Position numbers and translations under genes: made by a program. A model generated the notes under the pieces. That model made no database searches. It saw only the letters and a program-made list of their open reading frames with translations, and had not been told where the DNA came from. DNA of 35,097 nucleotides from Halanaerobiales bacterium (GTDB lineage: Bacteria > Bacillota > Halanaerobiia > B1SED10-174), in the NCBI GenBank assembly GCA_003551905.1, contig PUNT01000253.1, positions 1-35,097 of the forward strand, in the 5' to 3' direction. This document shows, one piece after another, positions 23,825 through 32,942 of the stretch (its first letter is position 1; every line of letters starts with the position of its first letter).

Positions 23825-25870
23825 GTGCTGGGGAAGCCGGTTACCGTCTTAAAGGGTGTGGGGCCTAAAAGAAAAAAGATACTGGCCACACTCGGTGTAC
23901 ATTTAATTGAAGATTTACTATATTACATTCCCAGAAGCTATCGAGATCGCAGCAAAATTGTTTCTATTGCCCATGTTAAGCCGGAAGGAGAGGTAACAGT
24001 ACAGGGTATTGTTAAAGGGATAAAAAAACAGCGATCCCGGCGGGGGCGTTCACTGGTAAAAATTGCTTTTAAGGATGAAAGTGGCATAGCTTATGCAACC
24101 TGGTTTAATCAGCCTTACCTTTATCAGCAGCTCAAACAGGGAGAGGAAGTGCTCATCAGTGGGAGGCTGAATGTGGATTTGTGGGAGAAACAAAAACGTC
24201 GGGAATTTGTTCATCCAGTACTGGAAAAAACGTCAGATGCTGAAGGATTGGAAGCCGGCAGGATAGTTCCTCAGTATAGCATGACTGAAGGATTAAATCA
24301 GAAGCAGTTTCGACGTTGGGTCAAAGAGGCTCTGGATAAATTCACCCGTGGACTGGTGGAATTCCTTCCCCAGATTACCCTAGAAAAAAACAAGCTATGT
24401 TCCCGGCAGGAGGCCCTCTGGAATATACATTTACCGCAGGATCAGGCTGCTATAGATATTGCTTACAGGCGTTTAGTGTTTGAGGAATTTTTTTTGTTAC
24501 AGTTGAAACTGCTAAAAAACCAGCAGTACTGGCAAAGGAAAAAAGGTATTTCCCACATGAGAAAAGGGGATATTATTTCCCGTTATCTTAAAAGGTTACC
24601 TTTTAAATTGACCGGTTGTCAGCAAAGAGCCTGGTATGAGATCAATGAAGATATGGAAGCACCAAATCCCATGAACAGACTTCTACAGGGAGATGTAGGG
24701 TCTGGTAAGACTGTTCTGGCAGTTCTCAGCTTGTTGAAATCGTGTGAAAATGGATGTCAAGGAGCTCTTATGGCCCCTACAGAAATACTGGCTGAACAAC
24801 ATTACAATAGACTGGCAGGTATTTTTAGCTTCCTGGATCTCAGCTGCACGCTCCTGACAGGTCGGCAGAGTCCCCGGGAAAAACAAAATATTTACAGGCA
24901 TATAGAAGAGGGTACAGTAAGTATAGTAATAGGTACTCATGCTCTAATACAGGAATCAGTGACTTTTCAGCGCCTTGGAATGGTTGTAATCGATGAACAG
25001 CACCGGTTTGGTGTAGAGCAAAGAGAAAAATTGATAAAAAAAGGTGTGGTTCCCGACGTTCTGGTTATGACAGCTACACCGATCCCCCGGTCACTGGCAG
25101 TAACACTTTACGGGGATCTGGACGTTTCTGTCCTCAAGGAAAAACCGCCGGGTAGAAAGCCAGTTGTTACCAGAATCAGGACCACAGGCAGTCGACAAAA
25201 AATCTATTCTTTTGTGGATGAGCAAGTGGAGGGGGGAAAGCAGGTATATGTGGTCTGCCCTCTTGTAAATGAGTCAGAGAAGCTGGCAGTAGAAGCGGCA
25301 GAAAATATGTTTAAAAAGCTTTCTGCAGATATCTTCCCCCATCGACAGATAGGTCTTATTCATGGTCAGCTTACTGCTGCAGAGAAGTACAAAGTTATGG
25401 AAAGGTTCCAAAATGGAGAAATTCAAATTCTGGTGGCAACAAGCGTAATTGAGGTGGGGGTGGATGTGCCTCAGGCTACTGTAATGCTTATAGAGGATGC
25501 TCATCGTTTTGGTATTGCTCAGCTTCATCAACTGCGAGGCAGGGTAGGGCGGGGAAGTCAGCAATCTTACTGTGTTCTCCTCTCAGATGCCACTGAATCT
25601 ATTGCCAGGCAGCGACTGAAAGCTCTGGAGAAAACCAATGATGGTTTTAAGCTGGCAGAGGAGGATCTGCGATTACGAGGTCCTGGTGAGCTGTTTGGTT
25701 TAAAACAGCATGGTCTCATGGGATTACGGGTAGGAGATCTTTATCAGGACAGGGAAATATTATTCATGGCCAGGCAGTCTGCCAGGGAGGTTCTGCAATT
25801 GGCTGTGGCAGGATCAGATATTCTGGAAAATGAGATGGGAAAGCGGTTCCCCGGACATGTTGCCAGATAG
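23825..25870 (+). CDS. recG: ATP-dependent DNA helicase RecG
   Basis: The 681-aa superfamily 2 helicase remodels stalled forks and branched DNA. Order: N-terminal wedge with OB fold (about 50-150, beginning LKGVGPKR), helicase domain 1 with Walker A GDVGSGKT (about 289-296), DEQH box at 390-393 followed by RFG, and MTATPIPRSLA (motif III); helicase domain 2 with VATSVIEVGVDVP and HQLRGRVGRG; then the C-terminal TRG-like segment. The length matches Bacillus RecG. The start GTG 23825 follows AAGGAGG at 11 bases. It is followed by a GC-rich hairpin and rsmD. Confidence 0.96.
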   Translation: MLGKPVTVLKGVGPKRKKILATLGVHLIEDLLYYIPRSYRDRSKIVSIAHVKPEGEVTVQGIVKGIKKQRSRRGRSLVKIAFKDESGIAYATWFNQPYLYQQLKQGEEVLISGRLNVDLWEKQKRREFVHPVLEKTSDAEGLEAGRIVPQYSMTEGLNQKQFRRWVKEALDKFTRGLVEFLPQITLEKNKLCSRQEALWNIHLPQDQAAIDIAYRRLVFEEFFLLQLKLLKNQQYWQRKKGISHMRKGDIISRYLKRLPFKLTGCQQRAWYEINEDMEAPNPMNRLLQGDVGSGKTVLAVLSLLKSCENGCQGALMAPTEILAEQHYNRLAGIFSFLDLSCTLLTGRQSPREKQNIYRHIEEGTVSIVIGTHALIQESVTFQRLGMVVIDEQHRFGVEQREKLIKKGVVPDVLVMTATPIPRSLAVTLYGDLDVSVLKEKPPGRKPVVTRIRTTGSRQKIYSFVDEQVEGGKQVYVVCPLVNESEKLAVEAAENMFKKLSADIFPHRQIGLIHGQLTAAEKYKVMERFQNGEIQILVATSVIEVGVDVPQATVMLIEDAHRFGIAQLHQLRGRVGRGSQQSYCVLLSDATESIARQRLKALEKTNDGFKLAEEDLRLRGPGELFGLKQHGLMGLRVGDLYQDREILFMARQSAREVLQLAVAGSDILENEMGKRFPGHVAR

Positions 25871-25875
25871 AAAAA

Positions 25876-25895
25876 GCCGGCGGAAGACCGCCGGC
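25876..25895 (+). terminator. GC-rich hairpin after recG
   Basis: A perfect 8-bp stem GCCGGCGG/CCGCCGGC with AAGA loop starts five bases after the recG stop. No T-run follows, so transcription may continue into rsmD; it could be a 3'-end stabiliser. Confidence 0.45.
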
Positions 25896-25981
25896 CCTCT
25901 GGGAGAGGAGAAATGGGATTTCAAATTTAGTATATGACCTGGATCTCATTCTATACTGGAAGCTTATGGAGGTGGGGGTGC

Positions 25982-26521
25982 ATGCGGGTAATAGGTGGTA
26001 AAGCCCGGGGAATTAAGCTGCTCACTCCTGATAATAAATATCTGCGCCCATCGTTAGATCGGGTTAAAGAGGCTCTTTTCAATATAATTCAGGACATTGT
26101 TCCCGCCAGTATTGTTCTGGATGGTTTTGCTGGTACAGGTAGCCTGGGCATAGAAGCTTTAAGCCGGGGAGCTGATTTCTGTTGTTTTGTGGAGAAAAAC
26201 CGGCAGGCTACTGTTATTATTAACAATAATTTAAAGAAAACAGGATTGGAAGAGCAGGCTAGAGTTTATTGCTGCGATTTTTTCCTGGCAGTGAAAAGAG
26301 AGCTTAAGGGAAAAATGTTTGATATCATATTGCTGGATCCCCCCTATGCACTCATGCATACTAATATACTGCATGCTGTCAAGGAGAATGAACTCTTAGC
26401 CCCTGATGGTATTATTGTTGTGGAAAGAAGCAGTCGGGATGAAGAACTTCCCTGTCCAGAAGGAATATATCTTGAAGACAGGCGGAAGTATGGGGACACA
26501 GCGCTATTTTTCTACAAATAA
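25982..26521 (+). CDS. rsmD: 16S rRNA (guanine966-N2)-methyltransferase RsmD
   Basis: The 179-aa protein reads from ATG 25982, with MRVIGGKARG as the family N-terminus and GGAGGTGGGGG as SD. An ATG at 25934 in frame would add 16 residues unlike the family. Motif I is LDGFAGTGSLGIEALSRGA (about 46-64) and the catalytic LLDPPY motif lies near residue 120. RPSLDRVKEALFNII near residue 20 is the RsmD signature. It lies 18 bases before coaD, the conserved rsmD-coaD pair of many bacteria. Confidence 0.95.
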   Translation: MRVIGGKARGIKLLTPDNKYLRPSLDRVKEALFNIIQDIVPASIVLDGFAGTGSLGIEALSRGADFCCFVEKNRQATVIINNNLKKTGLEEQARVYCCDFFLAVKRELKGKMFDIILLDPPYALMHTNILHAVKENELLAPDGIIVVERSSRDEELPCPEGIYLEDRRKYGDTALFFYK

Positions 26522-26539
26522 ATAGAGAGGATGTTTACT

Positions 26540-27019
26540 ATGGAGAAGATTGCTGTATATCCAGGCAGTTTTGACCCGGTCACCAACGGTCACGTGGATA
26601 TTATAAAAAGATCTGCCTTTATATTTAGTGAAGTTATTGTGGCTGTTTTCATCAATCCGGGCAAAAACCCCACTTTTTCTATCAAAGACCGGGTGAAAAT
26701 GCTGCAGGAGGCCACCAAGGATATTCCCAATGTAAGGGTGGATTCTTTTTCCGGTCTTCTCACTGAATATGCCAGGGCCAAAGGTGCCCACGTTATTATC
26801 AGAGGTTTGCGAGCTCTTGCAGATTTTGAAAAAGAGTTTCAGCAGGCCCTGATGTACAAAAAATTAAACGAGGATGTGGAAATTCTTTTCCTCATGACCA
26901 GCCAGGAGTATAGTTTTTTAAGTTCCAGTCTGGTGAAAGAGGTGGCCTCCTTTGGAGGTTCTATAGAAAATTTGGTGCCGGAATTTGTAGATAAATACTT
27001 AAAAGACTATTTTTCCTAG
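26540..27019 (+). CDS. coaD: Phosphopantetheine adenylyltransferase
   Basis: The 159-aa protein catalyses the fourth step of CoA synthesis, making dephospho-CoA. The nucleotidyltransferase motif is YPGSFDPVTNGH (residues 6-17). RGLRALADFEKE (about 88-99) and the late SQEYSFLSSSLVKE with the ISSS-like motif are typical. ATG 26531 abuts AGAGG with no spacing, so ATG 26540 is preferred. CoA supply links it to the acetyl-CoA metabolism encoded elsewhere in the window. Its stop overlaps that of the convergent ylbJ by 3 bases in the tetranucleotide CTAG. Confidence 0.96.
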   Translation: MEKIAVYPGSFDPVTNGHVDIIKRSAFIFSEVIVAVFINPGKNPTFSIKDRVKMLQEATKDIPNVRVDSFSGLLTEYARAKGAHVIIRGLRALADFEKEFQQALMYKKLNEDVEILFLMTSQEYSFLSSSLVKEVASFGGSIENLVPEFVDKYLKDYFS

Positions 27020-28218
27020 ATCCTTTTCAGGCTTAATATGAAGAGGCTCAAAAATATCAATAATGATGTCAGTAACAGGAAAATGACTGCAGATATGGTT
27101 GTTTTACTCCAAAAAGAAATACTCATAAAAGGGGGGAGCCATACAGTTGAGGTGAGGATTGAAATAGGTTGCCACCATAAATATGTTAGGGCTCCTGCTA
27201 GCAGGGCATGAACTAGTCGAGCCAGTATATATGGTTTTATGCTTAGATCTGTTCCCTGTATCATTGTTGACACTTGCGCATGGACTGAAAGGCCACTCCA
27301 GGCAATAAGAGCATTGGTGATGACTACCTTAATAAAGACAGGTCCTTCTTCAGCACTGGTAAGAGCTGTTCCATTGGTGATTTCAAAAATTCCGCTCAGG
27401 ATAGGAAGAAAAAGTGATTCAGGGATACCAAGGGGATAGAGAAATAAAAAATACATTGACTCCAGAATGTTGCTCAACTTTATCTGTTGAATTATTTCTG
27501 TTACCACTGAAAACAGGACGATGAAACCACCTATAAGCAATAGAATATTGACAGAATCCCTGATGGCATCTCCCAGGATTTGTCCGAAGGGGCGATTGTC
27601 CTCCTGCCGAGCCTGAATGAGCTGGGAAACTGCGTAGGGAACCAACCTGGCAACAGAGTATTTGTTTTCTGTGCTTTTTTTATGTTCAGAAGATCCATGG
27701 AAGCGGAAAATTAGACCTACAGCCAGGACGGAGATGTAATGGCAGGCACAAATAATAAATGATAATTCGGGGAGCTTAAACATGCCAATACTGACAGCCC
27801 CAATCATAAAGAGGGGGTCAGCAGTATTGGCCAGACAAAGAAGCCTTTCTCCTTCCTCTTTTGAGCATAATTTGTCCTTTCTTAGATCGCCGGCAATTTT
27901 TGCTCCAATTGGATAACCGGAAGCGAGACCCATGGCAAATGCGAAAGCCCCTACACCAGGGATGCGAAAAAGTGGCTGCATTAACGGTTCCAGCAAAACA
28001 CCAAGAAAGCGGACGACACCAAGGCCCATGAGTATTTCAGCCAGAATAAAAAAAGCAAGCAGGGCTGGTACTACAATTTGCCACCAGATTAGAAGCCCCT
28101 GATATGCAGCATTAAAGGCAGCCTCAGAATAAATTACTACCAGCACAGTAAAGGTTGTGATTCCCAGGGCCAGAAAAAGGTCTTTTATATTTTTGGGTTC
28201 CTGCAGGTTTGATTTCAT
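27016..28218 (-). CDS. ylbJ: Sporulation integral membrane protein YlbJ
   Basis: The 400-aa protein has about eight hydrophobic helices. Motifs GLASGYPIGAKIAGDL (about 100-115) and LCLANTADPLFMIGAV with nearby repeats identify the nucleoside-recognition (Gate-like) fold of YlbJ. In Bacillus it is a sigma-E-controlled mother-cell membrane protein needed for spore cortex formation. A TTG at 28233 is in frame; TGTGGGGA upstream fits ATG 28218 better. It is strong evidence that the host lineage sporulates. I could not identify a convincing sigma-E promoter in the 28234-28324 upstream region, only AT-rich sequence. Confidence 0.92.
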   Translation of the reverse strand: MKSNLQEPKNIKDLFLALGITTFTVLVVIYSEAAFNAAYQGLLIWWQIVVPALLAFFILAEILMGLGVVRFLGVLLEPLMQPLFRIPGVGAFAFAMGLASGYPIGAKIAGDLRKDKLCSKEEGERLLCLANTADPLFMIGAVSIGMFKLPELSFIICACHYISVLAVGLIFRFHGSSEHKKSTENKYSVARLVPYAVSQLIQARQEDNRPFGQILGDAIRDSVNILLLIGGFIVLFSVVTEIIQQIKLSNILESMYFLFLYPLGIPESLFLPILSGIFEITNGTALTSAEEGPVFIKVVITNALIAWSGLSVHAQVSTMIQGTDLSIKPYILARLVHALLAGALTYLWWQPISILTSTVWLPPFMSISFWSKTTISAVIFLLLTSLLIFLSLFILSLKRI

Positions 28219-28324
28219 ATTCTGTCCCCACAATCTATTGTTTTATACAAACTTATTCTGAACTGAAAGATTTATAACCAGATAATATTATCCAATATTT
28301 CACTAATAGCAGAAAGTAAATCAC

Positions 28325-28349
28325 AAAAAAAACTGCCCTAAGAAGGGCA
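28325..28349 (-). terminator. Intrinsic terminator of tmcAL (minus strand)
   Basis: Read on the minus strand: stem TGCCCT/AGGGCA (28344-28349 with 28334-28339), TCTT loop, then a run of eight T (the A-run 28325-28332). It lies about 100 bases past the tmcAL stop and separates it from ylbJ. The rest of 28234-28450 shows no gene. Confidence 0.8.
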
Positions 28350-28450
28350 AAATCAGGTTTAGTTGTGATATAATAATGCATATCCATAAGTATAACAGGC
28401 AAAATACTGGTCCCGAAAAATGGAAAAGTGTAGTTTACTACCTTGAGAAT

Positions 28451-29716
28451 TTAGTTCCGATGTAGTACAATAGGGTGTTGACGATAATCCCTGCGTCCTT
28501 TGCGATACTTTGTTTCTGGTGTCAGTACTGCCAGCAATTCTGAAGCTCTCACCTCATATTTTAGAGCTGTATGGAGTGCTTCATTGCTTCTTGGTATTTT
28601 CCTGTGAGCAATTCTGGTAATCAGAGGTATAGGAGGGTCTTCTTTGAACTTATTCAGAAGTTTTTTGCCTTGCAGGTTAAATCCAAGTGGGCGGATATGG
28701 GTGGGACAATTATAGAAGTTCATTACCCGGCGGGCTTTTTCGGTAAGACCGGTTAAAAGGTAGATAAGAGTACGCTGCAGGCGAGTCCTGACAAATCTTT
28801 TGGTCTGTATTTTCTGCAGGAAGTCTTCATAGCTGATTGCTCTTTTGCTACAACTTATGAGACGGTTTTCCAGTCCAGGTTCCATATCAGGCAAATATGC
28901 CAGTTCTTCTGGATCTGAACAGCGGAGGCGGGCCAGGATTATCTGTGCCAGGGAAGAAGCCAGTATAGGTCCTGCACCTTTTTGAATCCCTTCTGCAAAA
29001 ATGGAAAAGGCTTTTTCTGGCATTACTTTTGCCAGAGCACTGATTTCTTCCTTCCCTTCTTTTAGCAATTCCCGGATTGCTGTAGCACTGGCCAGGTTTT
29101 TATCCACATGGGTGTCATGATAACCTGGGCCCAATCGCTGGACAGGAAAAGGAGTTATTTCAGCTCCGCTGCTGTTTATTGCATTTAAGTATTCAAGAGC
29201 CAGAATGTTATTAGGGGAGGACATTATATGGCCTACCTGCTGAGGGCTTAAACCAGTTATAGGTGGCAGGATTTTTTTGCAGGTTTCCACCCGGGCTTTT
29301 GGATAAGAAAAACCTTTTTTAAGGTGCTGATTTATGATCCTGGAGTACTCATCTGTTTCTGCAATAAGCTGACGGCTTATATTCTGCAGGTCAGACAGAT
29401 CTGAATGTTCAGCACCGAAGGAAAGGTAATTACACCCCAGAATATTTAAGATGGCTATGCCACCCCTGGCAAAATGCTGGGCGCTGCTGCAGGCGAAGGG
29501 AAAAGGCAATTCAATAATCAGGTCAATGCCTGATTCTAATGCCATCTGAGTCCGATACCATTTATCAATTACTGCGGGTTCACCCCTCTGTGTGAATGAT
29601 GAGCTTATAACTGCTACAGTTATGTCCGGGTTTAGTTCTCTTTTGCTGGTATGTAGGTGGTAGTAATGGCCATTGTGAAATGGGTTGTACTCAGCAATTA
29701 TGCCCATAACGTTCAT
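28451..29716 (-). CDS. tmcAL: tRNA(Met) cytidine acetate ligase TmcAL (YlbM)
   Basis: The 421-aa protein activates acetate with ATP to acetylate C34 of elongator tRNA-Met. The N-terminal nucleotidyltransferase domain has MGIIAEYNPFHNGH (HxGH-type motif, residues about 4-17), VAVISSSFTQRGEPA near 50, and LPFPFACSSAQHFARGG near 90. The C-terminal part is helical. The open frame runs back to 29818, but AAGGAGGAAAAATT directly before ATG 29716 fixes the start. It is divergent from pta with a 101-base gap. The enzyme uses free acetate, which the neighbouring Pta-AckA pair interconverts with acetyl-CoA. Confidence 0.94.
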   Translation of the reverse strand: MNVMGIIAEYNPFHNGHYYHLHTSKRELNPDITVAVISSSFTQRGEPAVIDKWYRTQMALESGIDLIIELPFPFACSSAQHFARGGIAILNILGCNYLSFGAEHSDLSDLQNISRQLIAETDEYSRIINQHLKKGFSYPKARVETCKKILPPITGLSPQQVGHIMSSPNNILALEYLNAINSSGAEITPFPVQRLGPGYHDTHVDKNLASATAIRELLKEGKEEISALAKVMPEKAFSIFAEGIQKGAGPILASSLAQIILARLRCSDPEELAYLPDMEPGLENRLISCSKRAISYEDFLQKIQTKRFVRTRLQRTLIYLLTGLTEKARRVMNFYNCPTHIRPLGFNLQGKKLLNKFKEDPPIPLITRIAHRKIPRSNEALHTALKYEVRASELLAVLTPETKYRKGRRDYRQHPIVLHRN

Positions 29717-29817
29717 AATTTTTCCTCCTTGAGAAGTTAGTTCGCTATACAGACCATAAATCCTTGTATTCATAGTTCTAAAGAGTGCTAAAACATATAT
29801 GGAGGTATCCTCTGTCA

Positions 29818-30873
29818 ATGAGTTTCATTCAAGAGCTGAAAGAAAGAAGTCAAACTACCAATAGAAAAATTGTTTTTCCTGAAGGAAATGATCCTCGCAT
29901 ACTGCGAGCTGCCAGGATAGTAAAGGATCAGGAAATTGCTACGCCTATTATTTTGGGGAAGGAGAAAGAGCTCTGGGCAATTAATGTTGATCCTATAAAG
30001 GGCATTTCTGATTTTCTTATTGTAGATCCTGCTGAGTCAGAAGAATATGAAGAGTTTTACCATAAATACTACGAAATGAGAAAAGATAAGGGTGTTTCCC
30101 TGGAGAAAGCCAAAGATCTCTTGAAAGACCCTTTATATTTTAGCGCTATGATGGTCAAAAACGGTTTTGCAGATGGTTCTGTTGCTGGAGCTGCCAACAC
30201 TACTGCCAATGTTTTACGGCCGGCCCTGCAAATAATTGGAACAGCTTCCGGAGTGTCAGTTGTTTCCGGTACCTTTATAATGCTGATTGATACCCCCCAT
30301 GTTCCCAGGGATATGTTGATATTCGCTGATTGTGCTGTCAATCCTCAACCGGATGCCCAGCAATTGGCAGAGATCGCAGTGAGTTCAGCCCGAACAGCTC
30401 GCTCAATTACTGGTTTGAATCCCAGTGTAGCTTTATTATCTTTTTCAACCAAGGGAAGTGCTCAACACCCTTTGATAGACAAAGTTGTAGAGGCCTGCCG
30501 GATTGCCAGAAAAATGGAGCCAGACATTGGAATAGATGGTGAGCTTCAGGCAGATGCAGCAATTGTTCCGAATATTGGTGAACGTAAGGCTCCTAATAGC
30601 AAGGTTGCAGGAAAGGCGAATGTTCTCATTTTTCCTGACCTGCAATCAGCCAATATAAGTTACAAGCTGGTAGAAAGACTGGCCAATATAACTGTTATTG
30701 GCCCCATACTGCAAGGGATGGAGAAACCGGTTAATGATTTGTCTCGAGGATGTTCTGTTGAAGACATTGTAAATTTAACAGCAATTACTGTACTGCAGGC
30801 AGATCAGGTATCTCAGTCTTCCAGTGGAAAAACTAAAGAAGAAAGTGAAGTTCAGGTTGAGAGTAAAAGTTGA
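29818..30873 (+). CDS. pta: Phosphate acetyltransferase
   Basis: The 351-aa enzyme interconverts acetyl-CoA and acetyl phosphate. FPEGNDPRILRAA (about 20-32), AANTTANVLRPALQIIG (about 125-141), SGTFIMLIDT and GELQADAAIVP (about 241-251) are PTA_PTB-family motifs. It has about 25 more residues than the Bacillus enzyme, mostly a polar C-terminal tail. The open frame starts at GTG 29785, but GGAGG (29801-29805) favours ATG 29818. A CTG at 29812 in frame is closer to the SD and cannot be excluded. It is co-directional with ackA, 29 bases apart; together they make ATP during acetogenesis. Confidence 0.95.
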   Translation: MSFIQELKERSQTTNRKIVFPEGNDPRILRAARIVKDQEIATPIILGKEKELWAINVDPIKGISDFLIVDPAESEEYEEFYHKYYEMRKDKGVSLEKAKDLLKDPLYFSAMMVKNGFADGSVAGAANTTANVLRPALQIIGTASGVSVVSGTFIMLIDTPHVPRDMLIFADCAVNPQPDAQQLAEIAVSSARTARSITGLNPSVALLSFSTKGSAQHPLIDKVVEACRIARKMEPDIGIDGELQADAAIVPNIGERKAPNSKVAGKANVLIFPDLQSANISYKLVERLANITVIGPILQGMEKPVNDLSRGCSVEDIVNLTAITVLQADQVSQSSSGKTKEESEVQVESKS

Positions 30874-30902
30874 AGGAAGGAATGGTGTAAGGAGGGTGTT
30901 TT

Positions 30903-32114
30903 ATGAAAATACTGGTTTTGAATTGCGGTAGTTCTTCCATCAAATATCAGGTATTTGATATGGGAGACGAATCGGTTTTGGCCAAAGGAATAGTGGAGAG
31001 AATTGGTATAGAAGGTTCTTTCTTGGATCATAAAGTTTTGCAGGGGGAACAGGAATTCAAACAGGAAGAAGATATTCCTGATCATTCCCGGGGTATAAAA
31101 GTGGTATTCGGTATTCTTGTAGATGAAAAATTTGGTGTGATTAAAAGTTTGGATGAAATAAAGGCTGTTGGGCACAGAGTTGCCCATGGAGGGGAGTATT
31201 TCCCCAGGTCAACCATGGTAGGAGACGAGGAACTAAGAAAAATTGAGGAATTATCACGACTGGCTCCCCTGCACAATCCCCACAATGCCAATGGTATAAA
31301 AACTGTTAAAGAAATTTTACCCGGGGTACCCCAGGTAGCAGTTTTTGATACTTCTTTCCATCAGAGTATGGAAAAAGCAGCCTATGTTTATCCTCTTCCT
31401 TATAAATTTTATGAAGAAATGGGAGTTAGACGTTATGGTTTTCATGGGACATCACATAAATATGTTGCCCAAAAAGCAGCTGAGATACTGCAGAAAAGGG
31501 TTGAAGATTTGAAAATAATCACACTGCATCTGGGTAATGGTGCAAGTGTTACTGCCATTAAAAATGGCAAATCAATTGATACCAGCATGGGCTTTACGCC
31601 TCTGGAAGGTCTGGTTATGGGGACCAGGTGTGGTGATATTGACCCGGCAATCATAACATTTTTGCAAAAGAATAAAGAGTGGGATGCTGAAAAGATAGAC
31701 AATCTCCTTAACAAGGAAAGTGGGTTGCTGGGAATTTCCGGCATAAGCAGTGATTCCCGGGATATAGAGGAGGCAGCAGCAAAAGGAGAAAAAAGAGCAC
31801 AGCTGGCCATTGATATTACATGTTTCCGCATAAAGAAATATATTGGTGCTTATGCTGCAGCTATGGGTGGTGTTGATTTACTGGTATTTACTGCTGGAAT
31901 TGGAGAGAATTCAAGCATTGTCAGGGAGAAAGCTGTAGAAGGTCTGGAGTTTTTGGGGATAAAAATTGATAAGGAGAAGAACTCTGTAAGAGGGCAGCTG
32001 GCAGAGGTTTCCATAAAGGAGTCACCGGTGAAGATAATGGTGGTTCCAACCGATGAGGAACTGGTTATTGCCAGGGATACAGCTAAAATTATTAACGGGT
32101 TTTCTGGTTCTTGA
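30903..32114 (+). CDS. ackA: Acetate kinase
   Basis: The 403-aa ASKHA-fold kinase makes acetate and ATP from acetyl phosphate. Motifs are VLNCGSSSIKYQ at the N-terminus (Asn7), AVGHRVAHGGEYF (about 87-99), FDTSFHQSM (catalytic Asp about 149), RRYGFHGTSH (His about 181), THLGNGAS-like LHLGNGASVTAI, FTAGIGENS and the C-terminal TDEELVIARDT. AAGGAGGGTG is the SD for ATG 30903. It forms a unit with pta and is followed 48 bases later by yceD. In this organism it gives the only substrate-level ATP directly tied to the CODH/ACS pathway. Confidence 0.97.
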   Translation: MKILVLNCGSSSIKYQVFDMGDESVLAKGIVERIGIEGSFLDHKVLQGEQEFKQEEDIPDHSRGIKVVFGILVDEKFGVIKSLDEIKAVGHRVAHGGEYFPRSTMVGDEELRKIEELSRLAPLHNPHNANGIKTVKEILPGVPQVAVFDTSFHQSMEKAAYVYPLPYKFYEEMGVRRYGFHGTSHKYVAQKAAEILQKRVEDLKIITLHLGNGASVTAIKNGKSIDTSMGFTPLEGLVMGTRCGDIDPAIITFLQKNKEWDAEKIDNLLNKESGLLGISGISSDSRDIEEAAAKGEKRAQLAIDITCFRIKKYIGAYAAAMGGVDLLVFTAGIGENSSIVREKAVEGLEFLGIKIDKEKNSVRGQLAEVSIKESPVKIMVVPTDEELVIARDTAKIINGFSGS

Positions 32115-32162
32115 CAACAGTAAGTGTAATATATATAATGGGGAGGTCGAGGAGGAATCCCT

Positions 32163-32645
32163 ATGAAAATAAGAATAAAGGAAATTTTGGAGCAGACCGG
32201 TGCAAGTTGTCCCACAACTGAGCAGTTTGATATAGAAGAGATAACTGTACAGGAAAGAACAATCATTTTTCCTGTGCAACCAACTATAGAAGTGGTAACA
32301 ACAAACACTCAAGATGAGATACTGGTTCAGGGGGAAATAAGGGGCCGGGCAATTATTCCATGCAGCAGGTGTCTTGAGCTTTTTTCCTGGTTATTTAATT
32401 TCGAATTCACCGAGATTTACGATAAAAAAGGCCCGGAGAGTATTGATCTCACCAAGGATCTTGATATCTCTGAAGAAGTTTATCAGTATCTTGTGGTGAA
32501 TATTCCTATCAAAGCTATTTGTAGTGAAAACTGTCAGGGGTTATGTCCGGAATGCGGGATAAATAAGAATTACGAGAGCTGCGAATGTAGATTAGCAGGA
32601 GTAGACCCCCGCTGGGAAAAGCTAAAACGATTGCTGGAACAATAA
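32163..32645 (+). CDS. yceD: YceD/DUF177 family protein
   Basis: The 160-aa protein belongs to the DUF177 family, linked to 23S rRNA accumulation and almost always placed before rpmF, as here. C67 and C70 (CSRC) and the later CSENCQGLCPECG plus CEC are the conserved cysteines, some of which may bind zinc. VNIPIKAICSENC is the strongest signature. AGGAGG precedes ATG 32163. The rpmF gene starts 19 bases after its stop. Confidence 0.92.
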   Translation: MKIRIKEILEQTGASCPTTEQFDIEEITVQERTIIFPVQPTIEVVTTNTQDEILVQGEIRGRAIIPCSRCLELFSWLFNFEFTEIYDKKGPESIDLTKDLDISEEVYQYLVVNIPIKAICSENCQGLCPECGINKNYESCECRLAGVDPRWEKLKRLLEQ

Positions 32646-32664
32646 ATTTTGGAGGTGCCAAGAC

Positions 32665-32841
32665 ATGGCTGTACCGAAGCGTAAATCCTCAAAAACAAGG
32701 AAGAGAAAAAGACAGACTCACTGGAAAACAGATGCTCCTTCACTGGTAAAGTGCCCAAAGTGCCGAAAGGATAAACTACCACACCGGGTATGCCCGGAGT
32801 GTGGTTTTTATAGAGATAAAGAAATAATTGAAGTAGAGTAA
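32665..32841 (+). CDS. rpmF: 50S ribosomal protein L32
   Basis: The 58-aa product starts MAVPKRKSSKTRKRKRQTHW, the L32 signature, and has a zinc ribbon of CPKC and CPEC, 13 residues between the pairs. So it is the zinc-binding form. ATG 32665 has GGAGGTG upstream. It sits between yceD and plsX in the usual order, with a terminator after it. Confidence 0.97.
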   Translation: MAVPKRKSSKTRKRKRQTHWKTDAPSLVKCPKCRKDKLPHRVCPECGFYRDKEIIEVE

Positions 32842-32861
32842 AACTTATCAAAGCCTTTTAC

Positions 32862-32893
32862 ACAAGATAAAGGTCCTCTTTATCTTGTTTTTT
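32862..32893 (+). terminator. Intrinsic terminator after rpmF
   Basis: A perfect 11-bp stem (32862-32872 with 32878-32888), loop GTCCT, followed by TTTTTT. It ends the pta-to-rpmF transcript or attenuates entry into plsX; only 49 bases separate it from the plsX start. Confidence 0.9.
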
Positions 32894-32942
32894 AATACAG
32901 TTTTTTAGAAAGGAAGCTAAATCTGGAAAGGGGAGACCTCTA

